A stretch of DNA of 64,000 nucleotides, taken from the NCBI RefSeq assembly GCF_029962485.1, contig NZ_CP073637.1, positions 1,240,001-1,304,000 on the forward strand, read 5' to 3'. Position 1 is the first letter of the stretch; each line of letters begins with the position of its first letter. The notes under the pieces are model-generated. The model saw nothing but the letters and a program-made list of their open reading frames with translations, was not told where the DNA came from and did not search any database. Positions 9,226-17,940 of this stretch are shown in pieces. Both the position numbers and the translations under genes were made by a program. This stretch comes from Burkholderia cepacia. GTDB taxonomy: Bacteria > Pseudomonadota > Gammaproteobacteria > Burkholderiales > Burkholderiaceae.

Positions 9226-9561
9226 TCAGTGGCGGGCGAACAGCGCGGGTGGCCGGCGCAGCCGCAGCGCGCACGCCGACCAGTAGGCGGCGACGGTCGA
9301 CAGCCCGAGCGCGGCGAACGCGAGCGCCGCGAAGCCCGTGAGCGACTGGCCGTCGCCATCGGGGCCGAGGATGCCTTCCACGACGATCAGCGCGGCCGTC
9401 CAGAAACCGATCACGGCCTGCGTGAGCAGGCGCGCGCAGGCGACGCGACGCGGGCGTCCGGATTCGGTCAGGGAGCGCGCCGACGGCGCGCGCAGGCACA
9501 GGAACAGGGTGGCGGCGAGCAGCGCGGCCAGGGCGATGAGCCAGTCGACAAGGAAAGCCAT
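9226..9561 (-). CDS. small membrane protein of unknown function
   Basis: 111 residues with about three hydrophobic segments: residues 1-24 (MAFLVDWLIALAALLAATLF), about 48-63 (TQAVIGFWTAALIVVEG) and about 75-98 (LTGFAALAFAALGLSTVAAYW), joined by Arg-rich loops. No domain is recognised. It lies upstream of amt on the same strand, in the place where glnK sits in many bacteria, but the sigma-54 promoter falls between the two genes. The Shine-Dalgarno is poor. It could be an ammonium-related accessory protein only by position. Confidence 0.6.
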   Translation of the reverse strand: MAFLVDWLIALAALLAATLFLCLRAPSARSLTESGRPRRVACARLLTQAVIGFWTAALIVVEGILGPDGDGQSLTGFAALAFAALGLSTVAAYWSACALRLRRPPALFARH

Positions 9562-9754
9562 AAGAAAAAGGGGGCACGTACGAAACGGATTGAAGCGTGC
9601 CCACTTTAGTGATGTAGCGCCTGCGATTGAATCAGACGAATCCGAAATTGAAAGGCATTTTTAATGGCCGGTCGTTATTTGGCCTGTTCCACAGGCGGTA
9701 TCATCGACACCGGTCCAACCCTAAGGCCGTGCGACGCGCGGCCGGAGATTGCTG

Positions 9755-10183
9755 ATGAACATGAAGACATCGCGGGCGCGTCGCGTGCCCGGGTCCGTGC
9801 TGGCGGCGGTGGCCGCCGGTGCGCTGCTGTTGCTCGCGGGCTGCGAGAAGTCCGGTACGCCGGTCGCCCAACCCGATACGGCCGCGAGCGCGGCCGCCGA
9901 TGCCGCGAACAATGCGGCCAAGGCGCTCGACCAGGTGGCGAGCACCGTCAACCAGCAGATCAACGCCGCGAAGGCCGGCATCGCGTCCGCGGCGTCGGCC
10001 GTGCCGCCGCTGTCCGCGAGCGGTCTCGCGTCGGCGGCGCAGGCGCAGATCGACGCGGCTGCTTCCGCGGTCGTCGCGCATGCGGCTTCCGAAGCGGGCG
10101 CGAAGATCGCGGAAGCCGGCAAGAAGCTCCAGCAGTGGAGCCAGCAGAACGCATCGGGCGCCAAGCCCGCGAGCGGTGAATGA
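9755..10183 (+). CDS. putative lipoprotein, Ala-rich helical
   Basis: 142 residues from ATG 9755, which has GGAG 7 bp upstream; a TTG six bases earlier is a worse start. The signal peptide ends in a lipobox (LLLLAGC, Cys near residue 31). The mature part is an Ala-rich helical repeat-like region (ASAAADAANNAAKALDQVAS; VVAHAASEAGAKIAEAGKK) suggestive of an amphipathic coiled coil. Role unknown; probably an outer-membrane-anchored small lipoprotein. Its stop is followed directly by the Rrf2 operator. Confidence 0.75.
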   Translation: MNMKTSRARRVPGSVLAAVAAGALLLLAGCEKSGTPVAQPDTAASAAADAANNAAKALDQVASTVNQQINAAKAGIASAASAVPPLSASGLASAAQAQIDAAASAVVAHAASEAGAKIAEAGKKLQQWSQQNASGAKPASGE

Positions 10184-10207
10184 CGCGGGCTTGCATGATC
10201 CGCAAAA

Positions 10208-10226
10208 TGTAATTATGATGGTTACA
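10208..10226. promoter_or_regulatory. TGTAA-N9-TTACA operator, copy 1 (Rrf2 gene)
   Basis: TGTAATTATGATGGTTACA lies 48 bp upstream of the Rrf2 start and overlaps a TATGAT -10-like element. The same 19-bp pattern occurs at 10819-10837 before the partner gene, so it is likely the regulator's own operator. Confidence 0.65.
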
Positions 10227-10273
10227 CATGTCGCCGGTTGCGGGTCGGGCCGGCGTCGCCGAGTGAGTGAGGA

Positions 10274-10729
10274 ATGAATACCAGCAGCCGGTTCGCGTTT
10301 GCCGTCCACGTGCTCGCCTTGCTGTCGATGCAGGAAGGCGTGCCGCTGTCGTCCGACATCATCGCGGGCAGCGTGAATACGAATCCGGCGCTGATACGCC
10401 GGTTGTTGTCGATGCTGGCAGCCGCGGGGCTGACCACGTCGCAGCTCGGTGCTGGCGGCGGCGCGCTGCTGGCGCGCGAACCCGGCGAGATCACGCTGCT
10501 CGACGTGTATCGCGCGGTCGACGATGCGCAACTGTTTGCGTTGCATCGCGAGGCACCGAATCCCGCGTGTCTCGTCGGGCGGCACATCCAGGGCGTGCTG
10601 ACCGGCTATATCGGCGATGCGCAGCGCGCGATGGAAGCGTCGCTCGCCACGCGCACGCTCGTCGATGTGACGGCCGACATGCTGGATCTCGAGCGACGCA
10701 CGCAACAGGCAGCACGCGCCGGCGGATAG
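10274..10729 (+). CDS. Rrf2-family transcriptional regulator (YwnA-like)
   Basis: 151 residues. An N-terminal winged helix (RFAFAVHVLALLSMQEGVPLSSDIIAGSVNTNPALIRRLLSML) is followed by the wing ALLAREPGEITLLDVYRAVDD. Only one cysteine is present (PNPACLVG), so it lacks the Fe-S ligand set of IscR/NsrR and probably senses redox or an electrophile through that cysteine or another way. It precedes an NAD(P)-binding protein as ywnA precedes ywnB in Bacillus. Identical-pattern operators in front of both genes imply autoregulation plus control of the neighbour. Confidence 0.85.
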   Translation: MNTSSRFAFAVHVLALLSMQEGVPLSSDIIAGSVNTNPALIRRLLSMLAAAGLTTSQLGAGGGALLAREPGEITLLDVYRAVDDAQLFALHREAPNPACLVGRHIQGVLTGYIGDAQRAMEASLATRTLVDVTADMLDLERRTQQAARAGG

Positions 10730-10784
10730 CCGGCAGCAGGCAGGGCAGGAAGCCGGACGGCGCGCAGGCGCGGTGTCCGGTGCA

Positions 10785-10808
10785 ACGGGGGCTTCGCCCC
10801 GTTTTTTT
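10785..10808 (+). terminator. intrinsic terminator after the Rrf2 gene
   Basis: ACGGGG-GCTTCG-CCCCGT followed by T7. It separates the Rrf2 gene from the next gene, which therefore needs its own promoter, consistent with a second operator immediately after. Confidence 0.8.
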
Positions 10809-10818
10809 CGATCTTATG

Positions 10819-10837
10819 TGTAATTAACTGTGTTACA
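10819..10837. promoter_or_regulatory. TGTAA-N9-TTACA operator, copy 2 (oxidoreductase gene)
   Basis: TGTAATTAACTGTGTTACA has the same arms and spacing as the site at 10208-10226 and shares the inner TGTAATTA. It lies 25 bp before the start codon of the NAD(P)-binding protein. Confidence 0.65.
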
Positions 10838-10861
10838 TATTTTTCTTACTGGAGAATCGCC

Positions 10862-11503
10862 ATGACGCAACGTTCCTTGAATATCGCGCTGTTCGGCGCC
10901 ACCGGCATGATCGGTTCGCGCATTGCGGCGGAAGCCGTGCGACGCGGCCATCGCGTGACCGCGCTGTCGCGCCATCCGGGCGCATCGGGCGACGGCATCA
11001 CCGCGCAAGCGGCCGACCTGTTCGACGCGGCCAGCATCGCTGCCGCGCTGCCGGGTCATGACGCGGTCGCGAGCGCGTACGGTCCGAAGCAGGACGATGC
11101 GGCGAAGGTCGTCGCGGCCGCGAAGGCGCTGGTCGCCGGCGCGCGTCAGGCGGGCCTGAAGCGTCTCGTGGTGGTGGGCGGCGCCGGTTCGCTCGAAATC
11201 GCGCCGGGCAAGCAGCTGGTCGACAGCGAAGGCTTTCCTGAAGCGTACAAGGGGCAGGCGCTCGCGCACCGCGATGCGCTCGGCTATCTGAAGACGGTCG
11301 CCGATCTCGACTGGACGTTCTTCGCGCCGGCCGCGATGATCGCACCGGGCGAGCGCACGGGCACATTCCGCACGGGCGTCGGCAAGCTGATCGTGGATGC
11401 GCAGGGCAACAGCAAGATCTCGGCGGAAGACTACGCAGTCGCGTTCGTCGACGCGCTCGAACAGGACAGCTTCGTGCACGAGATCGCGACGGTCGCGTAT
11501 TGA
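10862..11503 (+). CDS. NAD(P)-binding atypical SDR oxidoreductase (YwnB-like)
   Basis: 213 residues; Rossmann start [32 protein letters not shown] with the GATGxxG motif of NmrA/atypical SDR proteins. A central [19 protein letters not shown] and [12 protein letters not shown] complete the fold. GGAG precedes the ATG by 7 bp. Substrate is unknown; relatives act as NAD(P)H-dependent reductases or sensors in electrophile stress. It has its own operator and is separated from the Rrf2 gene by a terminator. Confidence 0.85.
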   Translation: MTQRSLNIALFGATGMIGSRIAAEAVRRGHRVTALSRHPGASGDGITAQAADLFDAASIAAALPGHDAVASAYGPKQDDAAKVVAAAKALVAGARQAGLKRLVVVGGAGSLEIAPGKQLVDSEGFPEAYKGQALAHRDALGYLKTVADLDWTFFAPAAMIAPGERTGTFRTGVGKLIVDAQGNSKISAEDYAVAFVDALEQDSFVHEIATVAY

Positions 11504-11749
11504 GCGGCGCGATGGCCGGCGGCGTATGCGCGCCGGCCCGGACGCGGCCGTCACGCTGCGACGCGCAGCGACTTCAGGCGATTCCACCTTGACGGGCGGA
11601 GTCGCCTGTTTCGTTTGGCGACGCGGGATAGCCGGCGGAACTGTTCAGGATCGGTATTTATACCGGTCGACGCGGTGCAGCCGTTTTCATATTGTTCCCC
11701 GTTGTGCAGGATGAATAGAATAAATTTCTATCTACGAGGGACTGGAGAA

Positions 11750-12220
11750 ATGGACGCCATCGATCGCAAGCTGCTGGAACTGCTGCAGGCGGATGCCACA
11801 CTGCCGATCGCGGAGCTGGCGCAGCGCGTGAACCTGTCGCAGACGCCATGCTGGAAGCGCGTGCAGCGGCTCAAGGAAACCGGCGCGATTCGCGCACAGG
11901 TTGCGCTGTGCGATCCGCGCAAGCTTGGCGTCGGCACGACCGTGTTCGTCGCGATCCGCACGAACCAGCACACCGAGGAATGGGCGCAGCGTTTCACGCA
12001 GGCCGTGCGCGACATGCCGGAAGTGGTCGAGGTCTACCGGATGAGCGGCGAGACCGATTACCTGCTGCGCGTCGTGGTGGCCGGCATCGACGACTACGAC
12101 CGTGTCTACAAGCAGCTGATTCGCACGGTGCCGCTGTTCGACGTCAGTTCGTCATTTGCGATGGAGCAGATCAAGTATTCGACCGCGCTGCCCGTACGCG
12201 ATCTTGCGGAGCCGGCTTAG
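11750..12220 (+). CDS. Lrp/AsnC-family transcriptional regulator
   Basis: 156 residues from ATG 11750, chosen because MDAIDRKLLELLQADA is the canonical family start and AGGGA/GGAG precede it. HTH (ELAQRVNLSQTPCWKRVQRLKETGAI, residues 22-47) and the RAM effector domain (VVEVYRMSGETDYLLRVVVAGIDDYDRVYK) are complete. It binds DNA as dimers/octamers in response to amino acids. No metabolic partner is adjacent on the same strand, so its target is unknown. Confidence 0.92.
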   Translation: MDAIDRKLLELLQADATLPIAELAQRVNLSQTPCWKRVQRLKETGAIRAQVALCDPRKLGVGTTVFVAIRTNQHTEEWAQRFTQAVRDMPEVVEVYRMSGETDYLLRVVVAGIDDYDRVYKQLIRTVPLFDVSSSFAMEQIKYSTALPVRDLAEPA

Positions 12221-12279
12221 CGCGGCGATGAAGCCGCACGGATGCCGACGGCGCGGCGTGACGAGGCCGCGGCGCCGCT

Positions 12280-13053
12280 TCAACGGCCGCGCGCCAGTGC
12301 GCGCGCGCGTTCGTCGGCCAGCGCGTCGCGGCGCACGAAATCCGCGACGAATGCGCTTGCTGGATGATGGTGTAGCGCGTACGGCGTGTCCCATTGCGCG
12401 AGCTGGCCGTCCTTCATCACGCCGATCCGGTCGGCGATCGCGAACGCTTCGGCCTGGTTGTGCGTGACGAGGATGGCGGTGTGGCCCGTGCGTTTCAGGA
12501 TGTCGCGCAACTCGAACGCGAGTCGCTCGCGCGTATCGACGTCGAGATTCGAGAACGGCTCGTCGAGCAGCAACAACTCCGGTGACGGCGCGAGCGCACG
12601 GGCGAGCGCGACGCGTTGCTGCTGGCCGCCCGACAACTCGTGCGGATAGGCGCCGCCGGAATCGGCGAGGCCGACGAGATCGAGCATTTCGGCAACACGC
12701 ATGCGCCGTTCGGTCTTCGGCATGCGCCGCAAACCGAACGCGACGTTGTCGGCCGCGCTGAGGTGCGGGAACAGCGCGTAGTCCTGGAACATCATGCCGA
12801 TGCGCCGCCGCTCCGGCGGCACGTCGAGCGATGGCGCCGCGACGGGCGCGCCGTCCAGCATGATGCGTCCCATGCGCACGGGTTCGAACCCGGCGATCGC
12901 ACGCAGTACGGTCGTCTTGCCGCAGCCCGACGCGCCGAGCAGGCAGCCGATGTCACCGCGCGGCAGCGCGAGGCTCAGCCCGTCGACCACCGTGCGGCGG
13001 CCGTGCGGCGTGTCGTAGGCGACGCAGAGGTCATCGAGTTCGAGCAGGTTCAC
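12280..13053 (-). CDS. fbpC: ferric iron ABC transporter ATP-binding protein, FbpC-like
   Basis: 257 residues. Walker A GASGCGKTTVLRA (about 33-45), Q-loop MFQDYALFP, signature LSGGQQQRVALARAL, Walker B LLLDEPFSNLD and switch His (VTHNQAEAF) are intact, of the CysA/FbpC class. It lacks much of the C-terminal TOBE region, as its total length is short. The start chosen is GTG 13053, preceded by GGAG and 4 bp after the permease stop; a TTG five codons earlier overlaps the permease. Last gene of the three-gene operon. Confidence 0.88.
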   Translation of the reverse strand: MNLLELDDLCVAYDTPHGRRTVVDGLSLALPRGDIGCLLGASGCGKTTVLRAIAGFEPVRMGRIMLDGAPVAAPSLDVPPERRRIGMMFQDYALFPHLSAADNVAFGLRRMPKTERRMRVAEMLDLVGLADSGGAYPHELSGGQQQRVALARALAPSPELLLLDEPFSNLDVDTRERLAFELRDILKRTGHTAILVTHNQAEAFAIADRIGVMKDGQLAQWDTPYALHHHPASAFVADFVRRDALADERARALARGR

Positions 13054-13057
13054 GGGT

Positions 13058-14734
13058 TCAGGCTCCAATCTTGTGGCGGGTGCGCGCGAGCAGGATCACG
13101 GGCACGAGCCCGGCCAGCACGATCGCGAGCGCGGCGACCGCGCCTTCTTCGTAGGTGCCGCGTGCGGCTTCCGCATACAGCCAGGTCGCAAGGGTGTCGA
13201 AATTCAATGGGCGCAGCAGCAGCGTGGCCGGCAATTCCTTCATCGCGTCGACGAACACCAGCAGCGCGCTTGTCGTGAGCGCGGGCCGCAGCAGCGGCAG
13301 GTGGACGCGGCGCAGCGTGCCGCCGGCTGTTTCGCCGAGCGAGCGCGCCGCGTGTTCGAGCGATGGCGGAATGCGCGCGAGGCCGGCCTCGATGCTGCCG
13401 GCCGGGATCGCGAGAAAGCGCACGGTGTACGCGATCACGAGCGCGGTGACCGAGCCCATCAGCAGCAGCCCGTCGCGTCCGAGCGCCGCGCCGAACAGCC
13501 GGTCGGCCGCCGCGAACGGGATCAGCAGGCCGATCGCGAGCACGGTGCCCGGCACCGCATAGCCGAGGCTCGCGATTCGCGCACACAGGCGGGCAGGGCC
13601 CGCGCGGGCGCTGTCGCGTTGCGCGCGCGCGGCCCACGCGACGACGAGCCCGCACGCGAGCGTCGCGGCGGTGGCGGCGGTGGCGATCGTCAGCGTGTTC
13701 GCGAGCCCCGTCATCAACTGGTCGGACACGCCGCCGACGAGATGCAGCCGCTTGCCGGTCTCGACCGCGAGGTACGCAGCGGGCGCGCCGAAACCGAGCA
13801 GCACGGGCAGCCAGCCGAACACGGCGGCGCCGAGCGCGGCCGCGCCGGTGAGACGACGCGGCGAGATCGGCCGCATGCGCCGGCCATGCGCGTAGCGCTG
13901 GCGGCGGCGCCCGTAGCGTTCGAGCACGATCATGCCGACGACGATCGCGAGCATCGCCAGCGCGATCTGCGCGGCGCCGGCGAGGTCGGAGCGCGTGATC
14001 CAGGTCGTATAGACGGAGACGGTCAGCGTTTGCACGCCGAGGAATTCCGACGCACCGATGTCGTTCAGCGTTTCGAGCAGCGCGAGGCTCACGCCGACCG
14101 CGATCGCCGGCCGTGCGAGCGGCACGACGACGCGCCAGAATGTCGCGATGCGTCCCGCGCCGAGCGTGCGCGCGGCTTCGAGCAGGCTCGCGGATTGCGT
14201 GACGAACATCGCGCGCGTGCTCAGGTACACGTACGGATACAGCACGAAGCCGAGCACGAAGATCGCACCGGGCAGCGAACGCAGGTCGGGCAGGCGGAAC
14301 TGGCGCGGGCTGTCGAAGCCGAGCAGCCAGCGGATCGCGCCCTGGACGGGGCCGATCGGGTGCAGCAGGTCGAGATACGCGAACGCGACGATGTAGGTGG
14401 GCACCGCGAGCGGCAGCAGCAGTGCCCATGTGAGCACGCGGCGGCCGGGAAAATCGTAGGCCGTGACGAGCCACGCGCACCCGGTGCCGACGATCGACAC
14501 GATCGCGCCGACGCCCGCGAGCAACAGCAGCGTATTGACGAGTGCCTGCGGCAGCACGAATTCGGCGAGATGCCGCCAGTGCGCGAGATCGGCGTCGAAC
14601 GCGGCGGCGACGAGCACCGCGAGCGGTGCCGCGACCGCCGCGGCGATCGCCAGCGCCGCGAGCAGCCACAGGCTGCCCGCGCGCGGCCGGGATGGCCGGC
14701 GGTACGCGCCGGCCGACGAAGCGTCAGTTGTCAA
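13058..14734 (-). CDS. fbpB: ferric iron ABC transporter permease, fused two-domain FbpB
   Basis: 558-residue inner-membrane protein with two BPD permease halves, so one chain supplies both transmembrane domains. The EAA-like coupling loops are visible in each half (EAARTLGAGRIATFWRVVVP about residue 187; HAARSLGETAGGTLRRVHLP about residue 460). The start is TTG at 14734 inside the binding-protein gene (11-bp overlap), with AAGG 6 bp upstream, indicating translational coupling. Typical of the SfuB/FbpB family for Fe(III). Confidence 0.9.
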   Translation of the reverse strand: MTTDASSAGAYRRPSRPRAGSLWLLAALAIAAAVAAPLAVLVAAAFDADLAHWRHLAEFVLPQALVNTLLLLAGVGAIVSIVGTGCAWLVTAYDFPGRRVLTWALLLPLAVPTYIVAFAYLDLLHPIGPVQGAIRWLLGFDSPRQFRLPDLRSLPGAIFVLGFVLYPYVYLSTRAMFVTQSASLLEAARTLGAGRIATFWRVVVPLARPAIAVGVSLALLETLNDIGASEFLGVQTLTVSVYTTWITRSDLAGAAQIALAMLAIVVGMIVLERYGRRRQRYAHGRRMRPISPRRLTGAAALGAAVFGWLPVLLGFGAPAAYLAVETGKRLHLVGGVSDQLMTGLANTLTIATAATAATLACGLVVAWAARAQRDSARAGPARLCARIASLGYAVPGTVLAIGLLIPFAAADRLFGAALGRDGLLLMGSVTALVIAYTVRFLAIPAGSIEAGLARIPPSLEHAARSLGETAGGTLRRVHLPLLRPALTTSALLVFVDAMKELPATLLLRPLNFDTLATWLYAEAARGTYEEGAVAALAIVLAGLVPVILLARTRHKIGA

Positions 14735-15767
14735 AGCCGACCTTGTCGACGAGCTGGCTCGCCTGCTTGCGATGCTTCGCGATGTCGGTCAGCGGCAGCG
14801 GATCGACCTTCAGCGCACCGAAGCTCGCGATCACCGGATCGAGCTTCACGTTCGCGCGCACCGGGTATTCGTAGTTCGCCTGCGCATACAGCGCCTGCGC
14901 TTCCGGCGACACGAGGTATTCGAGCAGTTTCACCGCGTTGGCCTTGTGCGGCGCGTGCTTCGCGACCGTCGCGCCGCTGATGTTCACGTGCGTGCCGCCG
15001 CTCTTCGCGTTCGCGAACGTCGGCCGCACGACCTTGATGGCATCGCCCCACTTGCGCGCATCGCTGCCCGGTTCCGCATTCTTCATGTGGCCGACGTAGT
15101 ACGCGTTCGCGAGGCCGACGTCGCAGATGCCGCCGAGGATGTCGCGTGCGACATCGCGATCGCCGCCCGTCGCCTTGCGCGCGAGGTTCGCCTTCACGCC
15201 GCGCAGCCACTTCTCGGTCGCGGCTTCGCCATCGTGCGCGATCATTGCCGCGACGAGCGCCGTGTTGTACGGATGCTGGCCCGAGCGGATGCAGACCTTG
15301 CCCTTCCATTTCGGATCGGCGAGATCCTCGTAGCGGAATGCGTCGACCTTCAGGTCCTTTTCGACGTACAACACGCGGTCGCGCAGCGACAGTGCATACC
15401 AGTCGCCGTTCGCGCCGCGCAGGTTCGCGGGAATCGCATCGTCGAGCGCCTTCGAGCGCACCGGCTGCGTGATGCCGCCGTCGACGAGATCGAGCAGGTT
15501 GCCGACGTCGACCGTCATCAGCACGTCTGCCGGCGACTGCGTGCCTTCCGCCTTCACGCGCTCGAGCAGTCCGTCCTTCACGAACACCGTATTGACCTTG
15601 ACGCCGCTCTGCTTCGTGAAGGCGTCGATGAGCGGCTGGATCAGCTTGGGCTCGCGAGTGGTGTACAGGCTCACTTCCTCGGCCGCCTGGGCAAGCGGCG
15701 CGAAAGCGGCCGCAGCTACGGCGAGGGCGCCGGCGAGCGGCAGCAGGCGGGTGCGCGGATTCGACAT
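14724..15767 (-). CDS. fbpA: ferric iron ABC transporter periplasmic binding protein, FbpA-like
   Basis: 347 residues with a cleavable signal (LPLAGALAVAAAAFAPLAQA-AEE). The mature start EVSLYTTREPKLIQPLIDAF and the late ALYAQANYEYPVR, with adjacent tyrosines used for iron coordination in the family, identify a ferric-binding protein. GGAG precedes ATG 15767. First gene of fbpABC. The promoter region holds only a very weak Fur-box-like AT patch (about 15835-15855). Confidence 0.9.
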   Translation of the reverse strand: MSNPRTRLLPLAGALAVAAAAFAPLAQAAEEVSLYTTREPKLIQPLIDAFTKQSGVKVNTVFVKDGLLERVKAEGTQSPADVLMTVDVGNLLDLVDGGITQPVRSKALDDAIPANLRGANGDWYALSLRDRVLYVEKDLKVDAFRYEDLADPKWKGKVCIRSGQHPYNTALVAAMIAHDGEAATEKWLRGVKANLARKATGGDRDVARDILGGICDVGLANAYYVGHMKNAEPGSDARKWGDAIKVVRPTFANAKSGGTHVNISGATVAKHAPHKANAVKLLEYLVSPEAQALYAQANYEYPVRANVKLDPVIASFGALKVDPLPLTDIAKHRKQASQLVDKVGFDN

Positions 15768-15973
15768 GGAGACTCCGGTGGAACAGGTGGACGAAGGGAA
15801 TATTACAAAATGAAAGACTCCGGATTCTAGATCGAAATGGGAACGATTACCAACTGAAAGCTTGCGGAAAGCGACGGGGACGGGCGGAACGGCGATCGGA
15901 AACCGGGCGTCGCAGCTCGGTCGCAAGCGCGTAGAATGCCCGCTTCGATGAATTTGACGGAGACGCACCGACC

Positions 15974-16135
15974 ATGAACGATCAGCGCAAGAAGAACCCT
16001 GTCCGCAACGTGAGCATCCTGATCGTCGTGGCCGTGCTGCTCGTGATCGGGACGATCCTGTACAACGCGATTTCGCAGAAGCGTGCGTACGACGAGGCCC
16101 ATCCGGCCGAGGCCGCGAGCGCGGCATCGCACTGA
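15974..16135 (+). CDS. 53-residue single-pass membrane protein
   Basis: Short ORF starting MNDQRKKNPVRNVSILIVVA with a basic N-terminus, one hydrophobic helix (about residues 13-30, VSILIVVAVLLVIGTILY) and a polar Ala/Glu/His tail ending EAASAASH. ACGGAGAC is placed 9 bp before the ATG. The organisation (positive-inside, one helix, short tail) and codon use look genuine. Function unknown; it stands alone between the iron importer and the permease, which both run the other way. Confidence 0.7.
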   Translation: MNDQRKKNPVRNVSILIVVAVLLVIGTILYNAISQKRAYDEAHPAEAASAASH

Positions 16136-16281
16136 CGTGCCGGTGCGCGGCCCGGCCGGGCCGCGTGCGCGGGGCATGCGAAGGGGGCAATCCGCGGCTT
16201 CCGGCGCGACTGGCGTCGCGCGGAGTCGGGGCAGCAGCGGGCGCCGAACGGGGCGCGCCGCGTATTCAGGTCAGCTGTGCG

Positions 16282-17649
16282 TCAACGTGACGCAGGGGCG
16301 AATTTCGGGCGGATCCGTGCGTAGAACACGACCGCGAGCAGCGCGAGCCACGCCGCGCCGACATACAGCGCGACGCGCGTATCCTCGAACCAGCCGAGCA
16401 TCACGATCACGAAACCCATGAATGCGATCGTCAGCGCCGGTGCGACCGGCCACAGCGGCACCTTGAACTTCAGCGCGGCGACTTCGGCGCTCGACAGGCG
16501 GCGACGCATCGCGACCTGCGACAGCAGGATCATCAGCCAGACCCACACGGTCGCGAACGTCGCGATCGCGGCGACCATCAGGAACACGTCCTTCGGCATC
16601 AGGTAGTTCAGCACCACGCCGACGAGCAGCGCGCCGGCCATCACGAGCACCGTGACCCACGGCACGCCGTGCCGCGACGTCGTCATCAGCACGCGCGGCG
16701 CCTGGCCCTGTCGCGCCATCCCGAACATCATTCGGCCTGCGCCGAAGATATCGCTGTTGATCGCCGAGATCGCCGCGCTGATCACGACCAGGTTGAGGAT
16801 CGTCGCAGCCGACTTCACGCCGAGCGCCGAGAAGATCTGCACGAACGGGCTGCCGTCGCCGCCGACGCCCGTCCACGGGCTGATCGACATCAGCACGACC
16901 ATCGTCAGCACGTAGAACAGCAGGATGCGCGCGGGTACCGCGTTGATCGCACGCGGAATCACGCGTTCCGGGTCCTTCGCTTCGCCGGCGCTCATCCCGA
17001 TCACCTCGATCCCGCCGTACGCGAAGATCACGACCGACAGCGACGCAATCAGCCCGCCCATGCCGTTCGGCAAGAAGCCGCCGTGGTTCCACAGGTTCGC
17101 GAACGTGGGCACGTCGGCCGAATGGCCGAAGTGCATGCCGGTCAGCAGGATCGCGACGCCGCCGCCGATCATCGCGACGATCGCGCCGACCTTGATGATC
17201 GACAGCCAGAATTCGAGCTCGCCGAACACCTTGACGTGGCACAGGTTCAGCCCGCAGATGATCGCGACGACGCCGAGCACCCAGATCCATTGCGGGACGT
17301 CCGGAAACCAGAAGCCCATGTAGATGCCGAACGCGGTGATGTCGGCGATCGCGACGATCACCATTTCGAGCGTGTAGGTCCAGCCGGTGACGAATCCCGC
17401 GAACGGGCCGAGGTTCTCCGTCGCGTAATGGCCGAACGAGCCGGCGACGGGTTCGCGCACGGCCATCTCGCCGAGCGCGCGCATCACCATGTAGACGGCC
17501 GCGCCGCCCAGGATGTACGCCAGGATCACGGCCGGGCCCGCGAGCTGGATCGCGGACGCCGAACCGTAGAACAGGCCGGTGCCGATCGCCGAGCCGAGCG
17601 CGAGAAAGCGGATGTGCCGCGCGCTCAGGTGGCGCTGCAAGTTTTTCAT
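16282..17649 (-). CDS. amino-acid permease, APC family, ProY-like
   Basis: 455 residues, 12 predicted membrane helices. The sequence follows E. coli ProY closely by memory: [91 protein letters not shown] 17649 has GGAG upstream; longer frames add a non-conserved N-terminus. The ProY subgroup contains proline and histidine transporters. A palindrome resembling a HutC operator 57 bp upstream suggests histidine or urocanate as inducer, hence a HutT-like role. Confidence 0.88.
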   Translation of the reverse strand: MKNLQRHLSARHIRFLALGSAIGTGLFYGSASAIQLAGPAVILAYILGGAAVYMVMRALGEMAVREPVAGSFGHYATENLGPFAGFVTGWTYTLEMVIVAIADITAFGIYMGFWFPDVPQWIWVLGVVAIICGLNLCHVKVFGELEFWLSIIKVGAIVAMIGGGVAILLTGMHFGHSADVPTFANLWNHGGFLPNGMGGLIASLSVVIFAYGGIEVIGMSAGEAKDPERVIPRAINAVPARILLFYVLTMVVLMSISPWTGVGGDGSPFVQIFSALGVKSAATILNLVVISAAISAINSDIFGAGRMMFGMARQGQAPRVLMTTSRHGVPWVTVLVMAGALLVGVVLNYLMPKDVFLMVAAIATFATVWVWLMILLSQVAMRRRLSSAEVAALKFKVPLWPVAPALTIAFMGFVIVMLGWFEDTRVALYVGAAWLALLAVVFYARIRPKFAPASR

Positions 17650-17705
17650 CGAGTCTCCGATATCGTTATGCGACGGACCGGGCGAGCGGGACCGGTCCGA
17701 TTGGC

Positions 17706-17727
17706 TCAAGTTGTCTATACAACTTGA
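17706..17727. promoter_or_regulatory. HutC/GntR-type palindromic operator before the permease
   Basis: TCAAGTTGT-CTAT-ACAACTTGA is a perfect 9-bp inverted repeat whose core TTGTCTATACAA resembles HutC (GntR/HutC family) operators. It sits 57-78 bp upstream of the permease ATG, where the promoter is expected. Confidence 0.6.
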
Positions 17728-17940
17728 ATGTGAGCGAATGATAACAAGCCGGGACGGGTGACCGGAATCGGGTATTCCCTGACTGGCGCGATGAGCGGAA
17801 TCGGGTGTGGGGCGATCGCGCGGCGCGCGAGCGGGCCACGTGAGGCGGACGCGACATGCTTGGGGAGGTCGTTGAATCGGGGCGTGCCAGCGGCCGACCC
17901 GCGGTGTGCGCGGGCCGGCTAGCCGGCCGGTCATTCGGGG

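Noticed and set aside
15830..15860. Fur box before fbpA
   Set aside because: The AT-rich patch GGGAACGATTACCAA gives only a weak match to the 6-1-6 pattern; not listed as a feature.
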